NCBI GenBank assembly: GCA_044375915.1
Contig: JBILLU010000045.1
Coordinates: 1 to 20,554 of the forward strand
Direction of reading: 5' to 3'
Length of the DNA: 20,554 bases
Source: JAFEBO01 sp044375915
Lineage (GTDB): Bacteria; Planctomycetota; Phycisphaerae; Phycisphaerales; UBA1924
Below the pieces are notes generated by a model, which was not told the origin of the DNA, made no database searches, and was given only the letters and a program-made list of their open reading frames with translations. This document shows positions 7,844-15,739 of the stretch, one piece after another (the stretch's first letter is position 1; every line of letters starts with the position of its first letter). Position numbers and translations under genes: made by a program.

Positions 7844-9406
7844 TCATCCCTGCAAGAGCTGCAGAACGCTCTGGCTGCTGGCGTTGGCCAGCTGCAGCAC
7901 CGTGGTGCCCGACTGGCTGAGAATCTGGGCACGGGTGAGGCCTGCGGTCTCGGACGCGAAGTCGGCGTCGCGGATCGCGCTGTTGCTGGCGGTGAGGTTC
8001 TCGAGCGAGCTCGTCAGCGATCGGGCGTTGGGGTCCAGCACGTTGCGCTGGAAGGCGCCCAGGCGTCCGCGGAGCTGGCTGATCTCGTCGATCGCCTTTT
8101 CAAGGATGTCGCTGGACTGTGTGAAGTCCTTGCGGGCAACCGCGGCGGCGATGGAGTTGTTCTGACCCGTCGAGAGCGAGTTCAGATACTGAATCGCGCC
8201 GTTGATCAGTGTGCCGCCCAGGTTGGACGCGGCGATGCTCTGCATGCCGAAGTTGGCCTGCTGGAGAGCCGAGACGTCCGGTCCGAGCTGGAAGAGGCTG
8301 CCGCCGCCCGTGATATAGAAGCTGCTCGCGGCTCCCGAGGGATTGGTCGCGAAGCTGGATGAGAGCAGCAGGTCCGCCGAGAGGCTCGACGAGTTGACCT
8401 TGATCTTCAGGCCTTCGCCGGTGGCGAGGTTGCCGTTGACCAGGGCCTGCACATCGCGACCCTCGTCGCGCTGGGCGACGGTCACCGTGCCACCAGCCAC
8501 CAGGCCGGCCCAGCCGAAGGGCGGGGAAGCCGGCGGACCGGCGTTGTTGACGAGCTTGTAGAGATTCGGCGAGAAGGTGTCGGCGGGAGCCGCGGGGGCG
8601 CCAAGGCGCTTCACCGTGACAAAGCCCGCGCTGCCGAAGTCCGAGGACGAGAAGACCATGCCGCTGACCGGGTCGTTGTTGATCAGGCTGGCCTTGACGC
8701 CGGTGAGACTGGTGAGATTGTTGACGGCGGCAACGACGCTGGTGAGGCTGGTGCCGCTGGTGATCGTGATTTCCTGCACGCCGCGGATGCCGCCGATCTG
8801 GAGCGTGGTGGAACTCAGGATCGTTCCGGCGACGCTGGGCGGGCGGAAGTAGAGGTTCGCCGTCTGAGCGGAGGCGACGACGTCGACGTTGACGTTGAGC
8901 GTCTGCTGGTTGACGAAGGAGGCGTTCCAGACCTGGGCCTGGACGATGTTGGACGGATTGACGCCGGAAAGGGTGTAGTCCAGCCCGCCGTTCAGCAACT
9001 TGAGCGAGCCGAAGCTGGCGGTGTTGGAGATGCGGGTGATCGACTGGATGGCCGAGTCGATCTGGAGCTGATTGGCGGTGCGCTCGGCCTCGGAGTTGGC
9101 GCCGGTGTTGGCGGACTCGACGATGAGGGCCTTTATGGAGTTGAGCAGGTCTCCGACTTCGGCGAGCGAGGCCTCGGTGGTCGCGATGACGTTGGCGGCG
9201 CGGTCCGAGTTTCGGATGCCCTGGTTCACGCCCTCGATGTTGGCGCGCAGGCGTTCGCTGATGATCAGACCGGCGGGGTCGTCGGCGCCGCGGTTGATGC
9301 GGAGGCCGGTGCTCAGCCGCTCGAAGCGGGTCTGGAGCTCACTTTGAACGGTGCGCAGGTTCCTCTGCGCGATCACGCTCGGGATGTTGGTGTTGATCCG
9401 GGCCAT
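7844..9406 (-). CDS. fliC: Divergent flagellin downstream of csrA (fourth of four)
   Basis: Filament-type subunit of 520 residues beginning MARINTNIPSVIAQRNL. It shares the D0/D1 motif (LSTGLRINRGADDPAGL) and the C-terminal helix (about the last 80 residues, ending SVLQLLQG), but is far from the other three. It has GIRNSDRAANVIATTEA instead of their ADQVVNIA stretch, a different variable domain with a Pro/Gly-rich loop (GPPASPPFGWAG), and extra length. It follows csrA by about 99 bases with no promoter I can see between them, so it is probably co-transcribed with fliW-csrA, as hag may be by read-through in Bacillus. The SD is buried in a perfect CsrA-type hairpin. It could be the main or a minor (filament-base) flagellin; the sequence does not decide. 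Confidence 0.95.
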   Translation of the reverse strand: MARINTNIPSVIAQRNLRTVQSELQTRFERLSTGLRINRGADDPAGLIISERLRANIEGVNQGIRNSDRAANVIATTEASLAEVGDLLNSIKALIVESANTGANSEAERTANQLQIDSAIQSITRISNTASFGSLKLLNGGLDYTLSGVNPSNIVQAQVWNASFVNQQTLNVNVDVVASAQTANLYFRPPSVAGTILSSTTLQIGGIRGVQEITITSGTSLTSVVAAVNNLTSLTGVKASLINNDPVSGMVFSSSDFGSAGFVTVKRLGAPAAPADTFSPNLYKLVNNAGPPASPPFGWAGLVAGGTVTVAQRDEGRDVQALVNGNLATGEGLKIKVNSSSLSADLLLSSSFATNPSGAASSFYITGGGSLFQLGPDVSALQQANFGMQSIAASNLGGTLINGAIQYLNSLSTGQNNSIAAAVARKDFTQSSDILEKAIDEISQLRGRLGAFQRNVLDPNARSLTSSLENLTASNSAIRDADFASETAGLTRAQILSQSGTTVLQLANASSQSVLQLLQG

Positions 9407-9407
9407 T

Positions 9408-9425
9408 GCAATCCTCCGTGATTGC
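9408..9425 (-). promoter_or_regulatory. CsrA-type hairpin over the SD of the fourth flagellin
   Basis: The minus strand reads GCAATC-ACGGAG-GATTGC: a perfect 6-bp stem with an ANGGAN hexaloop, ending one base before the ATG. TCACGGAGGA matches the CsrA/RsmE ten-base consensus fully. The only SD (GGAGG) is the loop and first stem base. This is the clearest CsrA operator in the window. Confidence 0.75.
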
Positions 9426-9505
9426 GGTGTCTAGAACAGTCGGTCAGGCGGAAGGTGTGTCGGGGCCTGCCGGGATGGGACGCGAGAGAAGAAAAAGAGA
9501 TTGGC

Positions 9506-9859
9506 TTACGCCGTGCGGGAATCGATCCGCATCGACGGCGGGGTTTCGGCGTTGGGCAAGATCCGGGCCGGGCCGGCGGCCAGGCGTGCGGTCTTGGCCG
9601 CGTTGGTGTTGGTCTTGGCCGGACCGGGCGAAATCGCGGGACGCTCGATCGAAGCGATCGCGGCATCGGGCGACATCGACTTGGCGGCCTGACGGTTCTC
9701 CGCCTTGATCGCCTCGTAGACCTCCTTGCGGTGCACGGCGATCTTGGTGGGAGCGGTGATTCCGAGACGGACCTTGTCGCCGCGGATGTCCACCACGGTG
9801 ATCTCGATCTCGTCCCCGATCATGATTGTCTCGTCGCGTTGACGGGAGAGGACCAGCAT
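9506..9859 (-). CDS. csrA: CsrA translational regulator with long C-terminal tail
   Basis: RNA-binding homodimer that represses translation by covering GGA motifs at ribosome sites. Residues 1-59 are a textbook CsrA core starting MLVLSRQRDETIMIG, with L4, R6, V42 and the RNA-contacting R44 all in place. E54-N55-R56 aligns with the EEN55 stretch of Bacillus CsrA, where N55 is needed for FliW binding; with fliW next door this marks it as a FliW-controlled CsrA. Residues about 60-117 are an Ala/Pro-rich tail of unknown role, so the protein is 117 residues against 61-75 in the usual family. The SD AAGGAGG lies 6 bases before the ATG and is itself in a CsrA-like loop, suggesting autoregulation. 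Confidence 0.97.
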   Translation of the reverse strand: MLVLSRQRDETIMIGDEIEITVVDIRGDKVRLGITAPTKIAVHRKEVYEAIKAENRQAAKSMSPDAAIASIERPAISPGPAKTNTNAAKTARLAAGPARILPNAETPPSMRIDSRTA

Positions 9860-9862
9860 GAA

Positions 9863-9876
9863 GAGCCTCCTTGCCC
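9863..9876 (-). promoter_or_regulatory. Possible autoregulatory CsrA site over the csrA SD
   Basis: The minus strand reads GGGC-AAGGAG-GCTC: a 4-bp stem with one G-U pair and an ANGGAN hexaloop. The core CANGGANG is present, but the flanking bases (G and C) do not fit the A/U and U/A of the full consensus. The loop contains the csrA SD. Confidence 0.45.
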
Positions 9877-10038
9877 TGAGTGCTGCCCGCGTACGAAGCG
9901 GGTGGGTGAAGGACTGGAGAAGCGCACGTCGAGCCGCCGGGCCGGACCGGCCGCGGACGATTCGCAGAGTTGACTTCGTGCGTTCTCATCAAGAGTCCCC
10001 GGTGCGCTCCGTCGCTCCGGGGTGTGAAGACCGGTGAT

Positions 10039-10491
10039 TCAGGCCGAAAGCGCGCGGCGAGGAACCGCGGCGCCGACGGTCATGAGTGGGTGACGCACCG
10101 TCCAACGCTTCTCGGCAAGCACCATCTGCTCGCCCACACGCGTCAGGGTGTTGATCACCAGCGGGCCCTGCAGATTGCCCGTCAGTTGGCGGTCGATTTT
10201 GTTGACGACGACGAAGACCTGCGCGTCGTCGAGCTTGTCCAAGTGCAGCTCGCCCATCTGTTCGGGCCGGATCGGCACCGAGTAGTCCGGGACGAAGATC
10301 ATCGGATCGGTGACCACGAACGCGAGGTCCGGGTCCTCCACCGACTGCAGCCAGAAGAAGCACGCGTCTTCCGCGGGCTCAAGCAGGCAGAACTTCTTGA
10401 ACTCACCAAAGCCCAGGAGACCCTTCGGGAAGGTGATCACGCGATCATCGCTGATCGTCACCGTTCCGAACCTGCTCGTCCGAACTTCCAT
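10039..10491 (-). CDS. fliW: FliW flagellar assembly factor, CsrA antagonist
   Basis: In Bacillus FliW binds CsrA allosterically and is displaced by unsecreted flagellin, tying flagellin translation to filament assembly. The 150 residues from MEVRTSRFGTVTI match the family length. Motifs seen are FPKGLLGF near residue 20, WLQSVEDPDLAFVVTDP in the middle, and GPLVINTLTRVGEQMVL towards the end. The start chosen is the ATG at 10491, with GGGAG 6 bases upstream. The frame stays open to a GTG at 10626, which would add 45 polar residues unlike FliW and lacks a good SD. It lies downstream of flgL and upstream of csrA, the Bacillus order. Confidence 0.93.
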   Translation of the reverse strand: MEVRTSRFGTVTISDDRVITFPKGLLGFGEFKKFCLLEPAEDACFFWLQSVEDPDLAFVVTDPMIFVPDYSVPIRPEQMGELHLDKLDDAQVFVVVNKIDRQLTGNLQGPLVINTLTRVGEQMVLAEKRWTVRHPLMTVGAAVPRRALSA

Positions 10492-10660
10492 GTCGCGCTC
10501 CCGCGATGCGGCCTCTTCGAATCCCATCCCTGCAAAGATCGCTCCGGCCTCCGTGGCCGGCGACTTCCTGTCGCTCGAATCTCCCGGGGCCGTGCCGGGT
10601 CGAGCCTCTCGATCAATCTCGCTCACGCATCTTTCGACGCGCCGCGGGTTCCCTTCAGAG

Positions 10661-10682
10661 CCGCGGGCTTCAGCCCGCGCGG
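10661..10682. repeat. GC-rich hairpin between flgL and fliW
   Basis: A perfect 7-bp stem CGCGGGC / GCCCGCG with loop TTCA (10662-10679) sits just after the flgL stop codon. There is no U tract, so it is more likely a processing or pausing element, or an intergenic repeat, than a terminator. Confidence 0.45.
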
Positions 10683-10701
10683 TGGTCTTTCGTTCCCGAA
10701 C

Positions 10702-12750
10702 CTAACTCAGAAAATCCAGCAAAGAAGTCGCCTGAACCCGTGCCGTTGTCTGCAAGCTCGCCGAGAGTTGGGTCTGAAGAAGGCTGAAGCGGGTGGCGGC
10801 GGCGGTGTAGTCCACGTCCTGCAATTCCGAGCGAACCTTGGTGTCGATGGCGTTGCGGTCGTCTTCGATCTTGGTGGCAAAGTCCACCCGCTGAGCGAAC
10901 CCACCGACCATGCCCCGGGTCTCCGAGATCAGGCCGATGATCCGATCGATGTTCTCTCCAGCAAGCTGGATGCCAGAAACGTCGTTGGTCTGCAGGGCGT
11001 CGCGCAGATCGATGAGATACGTCACCAGGTTGTCCGTGCGGACCTTTGCCGTGTCCGTTCCGACAAAGGTCGAGGTTCCGGCGTTGTACGCGCCGCCCAG
11101 CAGCCCGAGCTGACGACCCGCGGTCGAGTTGTTCGCCTGCTCCACCTTGACCGCCTGGGTGAACGCGCTGTTCTGCACCAGCGTGATGCCGTTCGCCCCG
11201 TCGGCGAGCTGGGCCACCAGATCGCCGGCGAGCAAGCCCTGGCTCGGCAACTGCGATGCGATCTCGCTGTTGATCCGGGCCAGCACGGTCTGCACGTTCG
11301 TCAGGTCCTGCGGCCTCAGATCCACCTTGACCACCGCGGCGGTGGGGGTGTTGCCCAGCGTGATCTTGAAGTCGTAGTTCAGTTCGGGATCGACCAGACC
11401 GGTCGCGGGATTGGTCACGTTGTCGACCACCTGCACGCCCTTGCCGTTGTTGAAGACCGACAGCGGCGTCGTGGCGGCGAAGGTCCGCAGGCCCAGCCGG
11501 GTCGCGGTCGAGTTGTTGGCCGCGACTTCCTCGATCGACAGGGCCATGGCGGCGGACGTCGAGACGTCGCTGAGCACGTTGATGCCCTTGCCGTTGGGGT
11601 CGATCTCGACGCGGATGCCGACGTTCTTGGACTCCAGAGCGCTCTTGATGTCTTGCAGGGTCGTCGCGGTGGAAAGGTCCACAACCGTCGAGCGGCCCAG
11701 GTGATTGACACGAACGCTGCCCAAGGCACCGGCAACGCCGGCGAGAGCCGAGATCGGCGTGGTCCAGGTCAGTTTGGGATCGACGCCCGTGCCGTTGGCA
11801 GACGCGGGCGTAAACGTCGCGCTGATGCCCAGGTCCTGAGCGGTGACGCCCTTGCCGACGTCGCTGACCTGCAGCGATCCGCCGGCGGCGACGTTGATCT
11901 GCAGGCGGTCGCCGTTGACGGTGACGCCGGCTCCGGCCAGGACCGTGACGCTGTTGGTCGTCTCGTAGGAGCGGATGGCGTTGGTGAGCTTGGTGATGAC
12001 GTCCTGCACGGTGTCGGCACCGGCGAGATCGACGGTGGCGGTGGGACCGCCGTTGAAGGCGAACTGCAGCGTGCCGACGCCGACGCCCAAGCCGCGGGCG
12101 CCGTTGAGGGTCGCGAGCTTCGCGCCGGTGGTGAGATTCGGGTTCAGGTCGACATCGCCCTTGATGCGAGCCGAGGTGCTGCCGACGCCGGCGGACGGCC
12201 CGAGCGTGATGGGCACGGTGTCGGCGTAGCCGAGGTCGGCAAGGAGGCCGTTGCCCTGGGCCTTGAACTGGTAGCCGCCGTTGATTTCCTGCAGGGGCTG
12301 GGTGCCGGGGGTCGAGCCGCCAAAGACAAAGCCGCTGACGCCCTCGCGGTTGGCGGTCTTGACCAGGCCGGAGAGCAACTGGTTGACGATGATGGCCTGG
12401 CTGGCCCGCTCCGAGGGCGTCGCGAGGGAATTGACCTGGGCGAGGGCGATCTGCTTGGCCTGCAGGGCGATGTCGTTGACCTCGCCCATGGCGTTGTCGA
12501 GCACGCCGAGGGAGGCGGACGCGTTGCTCAAGTTGCGCAGCACCTGCTGACTCTGCGCCTGGCGTCGCGCAAGAACCTGAATCCCCGCGTACCGCACCGG
12601 ATCGTCGCTCGGGCGGCTGATCTCCTGCCCGGTCGAGAGCTGGTTCTGGACATCGAGCAGCGACAACTGCGTGCGGCTGATGTTCCCCAGGCTCAGGTTG
12701 GTCCTAAGCATGTTCGGCACGCGGGCGATGTTGGCGGGGATGTAGGTCAT
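10702..12750 (-). CDS. flgL: FlgL hook-filament junction protein, enlarged
   Basis: HAP3, the junction layer onto which flagellin assembles. It is 682 residues, about twice the roughly 320 of enterobacterial FlgL. The N terminus (about 1-150) has flagellin-like helices with LSTGQEISRPSDDPVRYAGI, the FlgL version of the D0/D1 motif. The last 100 residues (ENIDRIIGLISETRGMVGG onwards) are the matching C-terminal helices. The extra length is a central insert (about 190-560) with several flagellin-IN-like beta units (for example ADTVQDVITKLTNAI and ATTLQDIKSALESKN). The start at MTYIPANIARVPN is chosen because the helix begins there; there is no SD, only a C-rich leader. The frame continues further upstream through a repeat and is not believed. 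Its chaperone flgN is two genes upstream. Confidence 0.93.
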   Translation of the reverse strand: MTYIPANIARVPNMLRTNLSLGNISRTQLSLLDVQNQLSTGQEISRPSDDPVRYAGIQVLARRQAQSQQVLRNLSNASASLGVLDNAMGEVNDIALQAKQIALAQVNSLATPSERASQAIIVNQLLSGLVKTANREGVSGFVFGGSTPGTQPLQEINGGYQFKAQGNGLLADLGYADTVPITLGPSAGVGSTSARIKGDVDLNPNLTTGAKLATLNGARGLGVGVGTLQFAFNGGPTATVDLAGADTVQDVITKLTNAIRSYETTNSVTVLAGAGVTVNGDRLQINVAAGGSLQVSDVGKGVTAQDLGISATFTPASANGTGVDPKLTWTTPISALAGVAGALGSVRVNHLGRSTVVDLSTATTLQDIKSALESKNVGIRVEIDPNGKGINVLSDVSTSAAMALSIEEVAANNSTATRLGLRTFAATTPLSVFNNGKGVQVVDNVTNPATGLVDPELNYDFKITLGNTPTAAVVKVDLRPQDLTNVQTVLARINSEIASQLPSQGLLAGDLVAQLADGANGITLVQNSAFTQAVKVEQANNSTAGRQLGLLGGAYNAGTSTFVGTDTAKVRTDNLVTYLIDLRDALQTNDVSGIQLAGENIDRIIGLISETRGMVGGFAQRVDFATKIEDDRNAIDTKVRSELQDVDYTAAATRFSLLQTQLSASLQTTARVQATSLLDFLS

Positions 12751-12780
12751 GGGGGCAGGGGGGCTAACGCAATCCGGAGG

Positions 12781-12890
12781 CCAAAGGAAAAGGGCCAAAG
12801 CGCCAAATGGCCAAAGTGCCAAGTGAAGGCAGGGCCGTTGGGCTCTTTGTTTGAATGTGGCCCTTTGGAGCTTTGGCCGTTTGGCCATTT
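12781..12890. repeat. Large imperfect palindrome of GCCAAA units between flgK and flgL
   Basis: The spacer between flgK and flgL holds several GCCAAA/TTTGGC units. 12805-12836 pairs with 12859-12890 at 22 of 32 positions, including an unbroken outer 11 bp (AAATGGCCAAA) and an inner GGGCC/GGCCC. More GCCAAA copies lie at 12780-12800. It may be a mobile intergenic repeat or an RNA fold that sets FlgK and FlgL levels. Confidence 0.6.
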
Positions 12891-12909
12891 CCGCCTTGGG
12901 CGATGGGAG

Positions 12910-14646
12910 TCAAACAAGCTGCATGAGCGTCTGCAAGAGCTGATTCGACACATCGATCAGCCGTGCTCCGGCCTGGTACTGCCGCTGGTAATTGAGGAGG
13001 TTCAACGACTCCTCATCGAGCGAGACGCCGCTGACGGCGGACCGCTGGGCGTCGAGGCTTTCCCGCACCGCGCTCGCCGCACCGGCCGCGGTCTTCGCCG
13101 CGCTGGTGGCGACGCCGACGCCCTGCACGGTGTCGGTCCACGCACCCAGAATCGAGCGGTTCTGCAGGTCGTTCAGGGTCTTGGACTGCAGTTTGGCCAG
13201 TTCCAGAGCCGTCGCGTTCTCGACGAACTTGCCATCGACCATGCGGCCGACCTGCAACTTGCTCGGATCGGCCTGCAAGTCGGCCCGGACGTTGATGTCG
13301 CTGGCGCTGCTGCCGGTGAAGAAGCCGTTGACGCCCATGACGGCCAGGGCCCCGGACGTGTCGTCGCTGAAACTGAAGGAGAACCCGGTCTGGGCGTTCA
13401 CCTGCATCTTTCCCTCGGCGTCGAACGTCGCCGACAGGCCGGGGATCGACGCGAGGGCCGCTCGGATGTTCTCGGGGGTGGTGTCGTTGGTGTGTCCCGG
13501 CAGCCCGAGGTTGTTGATGCCGTCGACGTCCACATTTACACGAACGGTCTGGGTGGTGCCCGTCGAGGTTTCCTTGACGGTGACGTAGAACCCGCCGCTG
13601 GTGGCCTTGAACGGCAGTTTGTTGGTCGCGTTACTGGTCGGGTCGTTCAGGGACAGCGTCCGATCGGCTGTCGCGAAGGCGAGCGAGCCGATCGCGGTTG
13701 TCAGGCCGTCCTTGTTGGTGCCGGTGGAGTGCAGCTTGTTGACCTGGAAGATCAACTGGCTGGCGACGCTGTCCAGTGCCGCGGCGGCCTGATCGACGCT
13801 GGCTTTTCGGTCGCTGAGCAGGGCCCCGAGCGTGCCGGACTGCACGGGCAGGGTCTCGCCGTTGTCGGTGGTCGTGAGCGAGGCCTCGAGGGTGCCGTTG
13901 TTGTCCACCAGTTCGAGTTTCAGCCCGCGGGTCTCGCCGGCGAGGATGACGGGGGTGCTGCCGATCAGGATGTTGACGGTGCCGTTGGGCTGGTCGATCA
14001 CCGTGAGGTCGACAAGCTTGGACAGCTCGCTGACAGCTTGGTCCCGCTGGTCACGCAGTGAATTCGCCACGCCCTGTCCAGCCTCGCTGTTGGCGATCTG
14101 CAGGTTCAGCTTGGAGATTGAGCCCAGCAATTCGTTCGCCTGCTCTGCGCCGCTCGCGAGCTGCTTGTCGATCTGATTGCGGAGGGCAGCGATGTCGTTC
14201 CTGGTACGGCGGAGGAACTCGGCGATCTTGGTCGCCTGCTGCACCACCACGCTGCTGGACTTGGAAAGATTCGCACGCTCGGACCAGACGCTGAAGAACG
14301 ACTGGAGCTGCGTGGTGAAGTCGTTGCCCGACAGCTCGCCCAGGGTCGATTCCAGCGACGAGAGCGTCTGGAGCTGCTGGCTCGCGGCCGACTCATCGGC
14401 GACGCCATTGAACAGCCTGTTTTGCAGGGCTTCGTCGATCTGCCGCCGCACGTCCCGGACGTTCACTCCCCGTCCGCTGCGGCTGGAGATGTCGTAGGTC
14501 GCCCCGCCCACGGGCTCCAGATACGCCACCTGGCGGTTGTACCCGGGCGTGCCGACGTTGGCGATGTTGTTGCCACTGACCTGAATGCCCAGCTGGCTCG
14601 CGGTGAGAGCCGAGCGACCGATCAGCATGGCGGCGGTGAGGCTCAT
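12910..14646 (-). CDS. flgK: FlgK hook-filament junction protein
   Basis: HAP1, the first junction layer on the hook. It is 578 residues, near the usual 550. The N-terminal rod/hook motif NNIANVGTPGYNRQ is at 26-39. A helical D1 region follows (LSSLESTLGELSGNDFTTQLQ at about 94-114). The C-terminal pair is LNLLNYQRQYQAGARLIDVSNQLLQTLMQL. There is no SD: the ATG at 14646 is preceded by a run of C in a pyrimidine-rich 42-base leader after the flgN stop. It belongs to the flgI-to-flagellin gene run and is a likely client of FlgN. Confidence 0.96.
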   Translation of the reverse strand: MSLTAAMLIGRSALTASQLGIQVSGNNIANVGTPGYNRQVAYLEPVGGATYDISSRSGRGVNVRDVRRQIDEALQNRLFNGVADESAASQQLQTLSSLESTLGELSGNDFTTQLQSFFSVWSERANLSKSSSVVVQQATKIAEFLRRTRNDIAALRNQIDKQLASGAEQANELLGSISKLNLQIANSEAGQGVANSLRDQRDQAVSELSKLVDLTVIDQPNGTVNILIGSTPVILAGETRGLKLELVDNNGTLEASLTTTDNGETLPVQSGTLGALLSDRKASVDQAAAALDSVASQLIFQVNKLHSTGTNKDGLTTAIGSLAFATADRTLSLNDPTSNATNKLPFKATSGGFYVTVKETSTGTTQTVRVNVDVDGINNLGLPGHTNDTTPENIRAALASIPGLSATFDAEGKMQVNAQTGFSFSFSDDTSGALAVMGVNGFFTGSSASDINVRADLQADPSKLQVGRMVDGKFVENATALELAKLQSKTLNDLQNRSILGAWTDTVQGVGVATSAAKTAAGAASAVRESLDAQRSAVSGVSLDEESLNLLNYQRQYQAGARLIDVSNQLLQTLMQLV

Positions 14647-14688
14647 GGGGGAAGGGGTGAAGGGGAGGAGCGGGGCAGGGGAGCAGGG

Positions 14689-15264
14689 TTAGAGACGCAC
14701 GTCGAGGCTGGTGACGATCTGATTGCCGGCGACCACGCCGCGCTGGCCGTAGGTGCCGGCGTGCGAGAGCGAGCGGGCGACCTGGCGCATCAGGCCTTCC
14801 ATGTGGGCCATCAGCACGCGGCTGACGACCCGCAGCAGGTTCTGCTCCTGCTGCAGACGCTCGATGGTCTTGCGGAGCCGGGCGCTCAGCTCGAGCAGTT
14901 CGGTGCGCTCTGCGTCTGGGCAGTGCAGGGCAATATCGCTCAGGCGGCTGAGGTTCTTGGGTGCGGGCGTGATCTCACGCATCGCCCGGGCAACCAGCGA
15001 CTGACGCTTCAGTTCCAGGTCGGCGATCGCGGCAAGAGTCGCCTGTTCCTCGCGCACAATCTGCTCGCAGCGACGTGCGTCGGCTTGGCGGATGGCTTCG
15101 TGGTGCAGGGCCGTGTGCCGCAGCATCGCCTCGTGGCGATCCAGCAGGGCTTGGAGCAGTCCCCGCAGGTCTTCGCTCAGGGTCGGTACGCCGCCGGCGA
15201 TCTTGAGATCGGGCCTTCCAAAGTGGGGCGCGGCGTTGGGAGAGCGGTGGGGGGTGGGCGTCAT
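14689..15264 (-). CDS. flgN: FlgN-like export chaperone for FlgK and FlgL
   Basis: A cytoplasmic helical chaperone, 191 residues, directly upstream of its expected clients. After a polar N-terminal 25 residues it is almost all predicted amphipathic helix (LLQALLDRHEAMLRH at about 37-51, then two long coiled-coil-like segments). The end, LLRVVSRVLMAHMEGLMRQV followed by a GTYGQRG turn, is the usual FlgN C-terminal pattern. The start ATG overlaps the stop of the upstream flgJ-like gene as ATGA, so translation is probably coupled. FlgN is weakly conserved; the call rests on the C-terminal pattern and the position. Confidence 0.8.
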   Translation of the reverse strand: MTPTPHRSPNAAPHFGRPDLKIAGGVPTLSEDLRGLLQALLDRHEAMLRHTALHHEAIRQADARRCEQIVREEQATLAAIADLELKRQSLVARAMREITPAPKNLSRLSDIALHCPDAERTELLELSARLRKTIERLQQEQNLLRVVSRVLMAHMEGLMRQVARSLSHAGTYGQRGVVAGNQIVTSLDVRL

Positions 15265-15686
15265 GGGATCATGCTCAGGTCGTCGCCACTCGGCGCGATG
15301 GGCTGCGTGCCCTGCGACCTCTTCAGCATGTCCTGTGCCAACCGATCGACCAGCGGCCAGTTGGACGACTTCACCATCTTCTGGGCCAACCGGGCGTCGA
15401 TCATCGACTGGAACTGCTGCTCGGCCTTGGTCGGTGCGAACGGTGCGGCGGTGTTGTTCGTGGAGCGGAGTTGCTTGAAGACCGGCTGCACCAGCGCGAT
15501 GGAGACGAAGTTCTCCGCGGCCTCGCGGACCTTCGCCGGATCGGCCTTGCCGCGGATCTTGTCGATCTCCTGACCCATCACCTGGGTGAACGCCCGCTGA
15601 TCGTCGCTCGACAACGCCGGACGCGACGCCAACCGAGCGGTTTCGGGGTTCGCACCGGAGATGAGTGAGGCGAGCGCGGCGGGCAT
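15261..15686 (-). CDS. flgJ: FlgJ-like rod-binding protein without muramidase domain
   Basis: 141 residues. The C-terminal two thirds match the FlgJ N-terminal rod-binding domain: AAENFVSIALVQPVFKQLR (about 56-74), then FQSMIDARLAQKMVKSSNW and LVDRLAQDMLKR. In FlgJ this domain helps assemble the rod in the periplasm. The peptidoglycan hydrolase domain of enteric FlgJ is absent, as in many other phyla. It lies between flgI and flgN, 53 bases after flgI and overlapping flgN by four bases. There is no SD before its ATG. Confidence 0.78.
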   Translation of the reverse strand: MPAALASLISGANPETARLASRPALSSDDQRAFTQVMGQEIDKIRGKADPAKVREAAENFVSIALVQPVFKQLRSTNNTAAPFAPTKAEQQFQSMIDARLAQKMVKSSNWPLVDRLAQDMLKRSQGTQPIAPSGDDLSMIP

Positions 15687-15739
15687 GGGATGAGTCTTTC
15701 GGAGCGGGAAGACCGGCCGGAGGCTGGTCTTGCCGGGAA

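Noticed and set aside
9985..10025. CCCCGG/CCGGGG hairpin between fliW and csrA as a terminator
   Set aside because: The stem is only 6 bp with a long loop and no U tract on the minus strand, and termination here would separate fliW from csrA.
10492..10626. 45-residue N-terminal extension of FliW from a GTG
   Set aside because: It has no SD and no similarity to FliW; the internal ATG gives the exact family length with GGGAG upstream. A longer form cannot be fully excluded.
9970..14061. A 1363-codon plus-strand open frame opposite fliW, flgL and flgK
   Set aside because: It is an antisense shadow: it spans three genes and their spacers, has no recognisable domain, and has the same low-complexity composition as the other antisense frames. 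Its length is striking but expected at this GC content.
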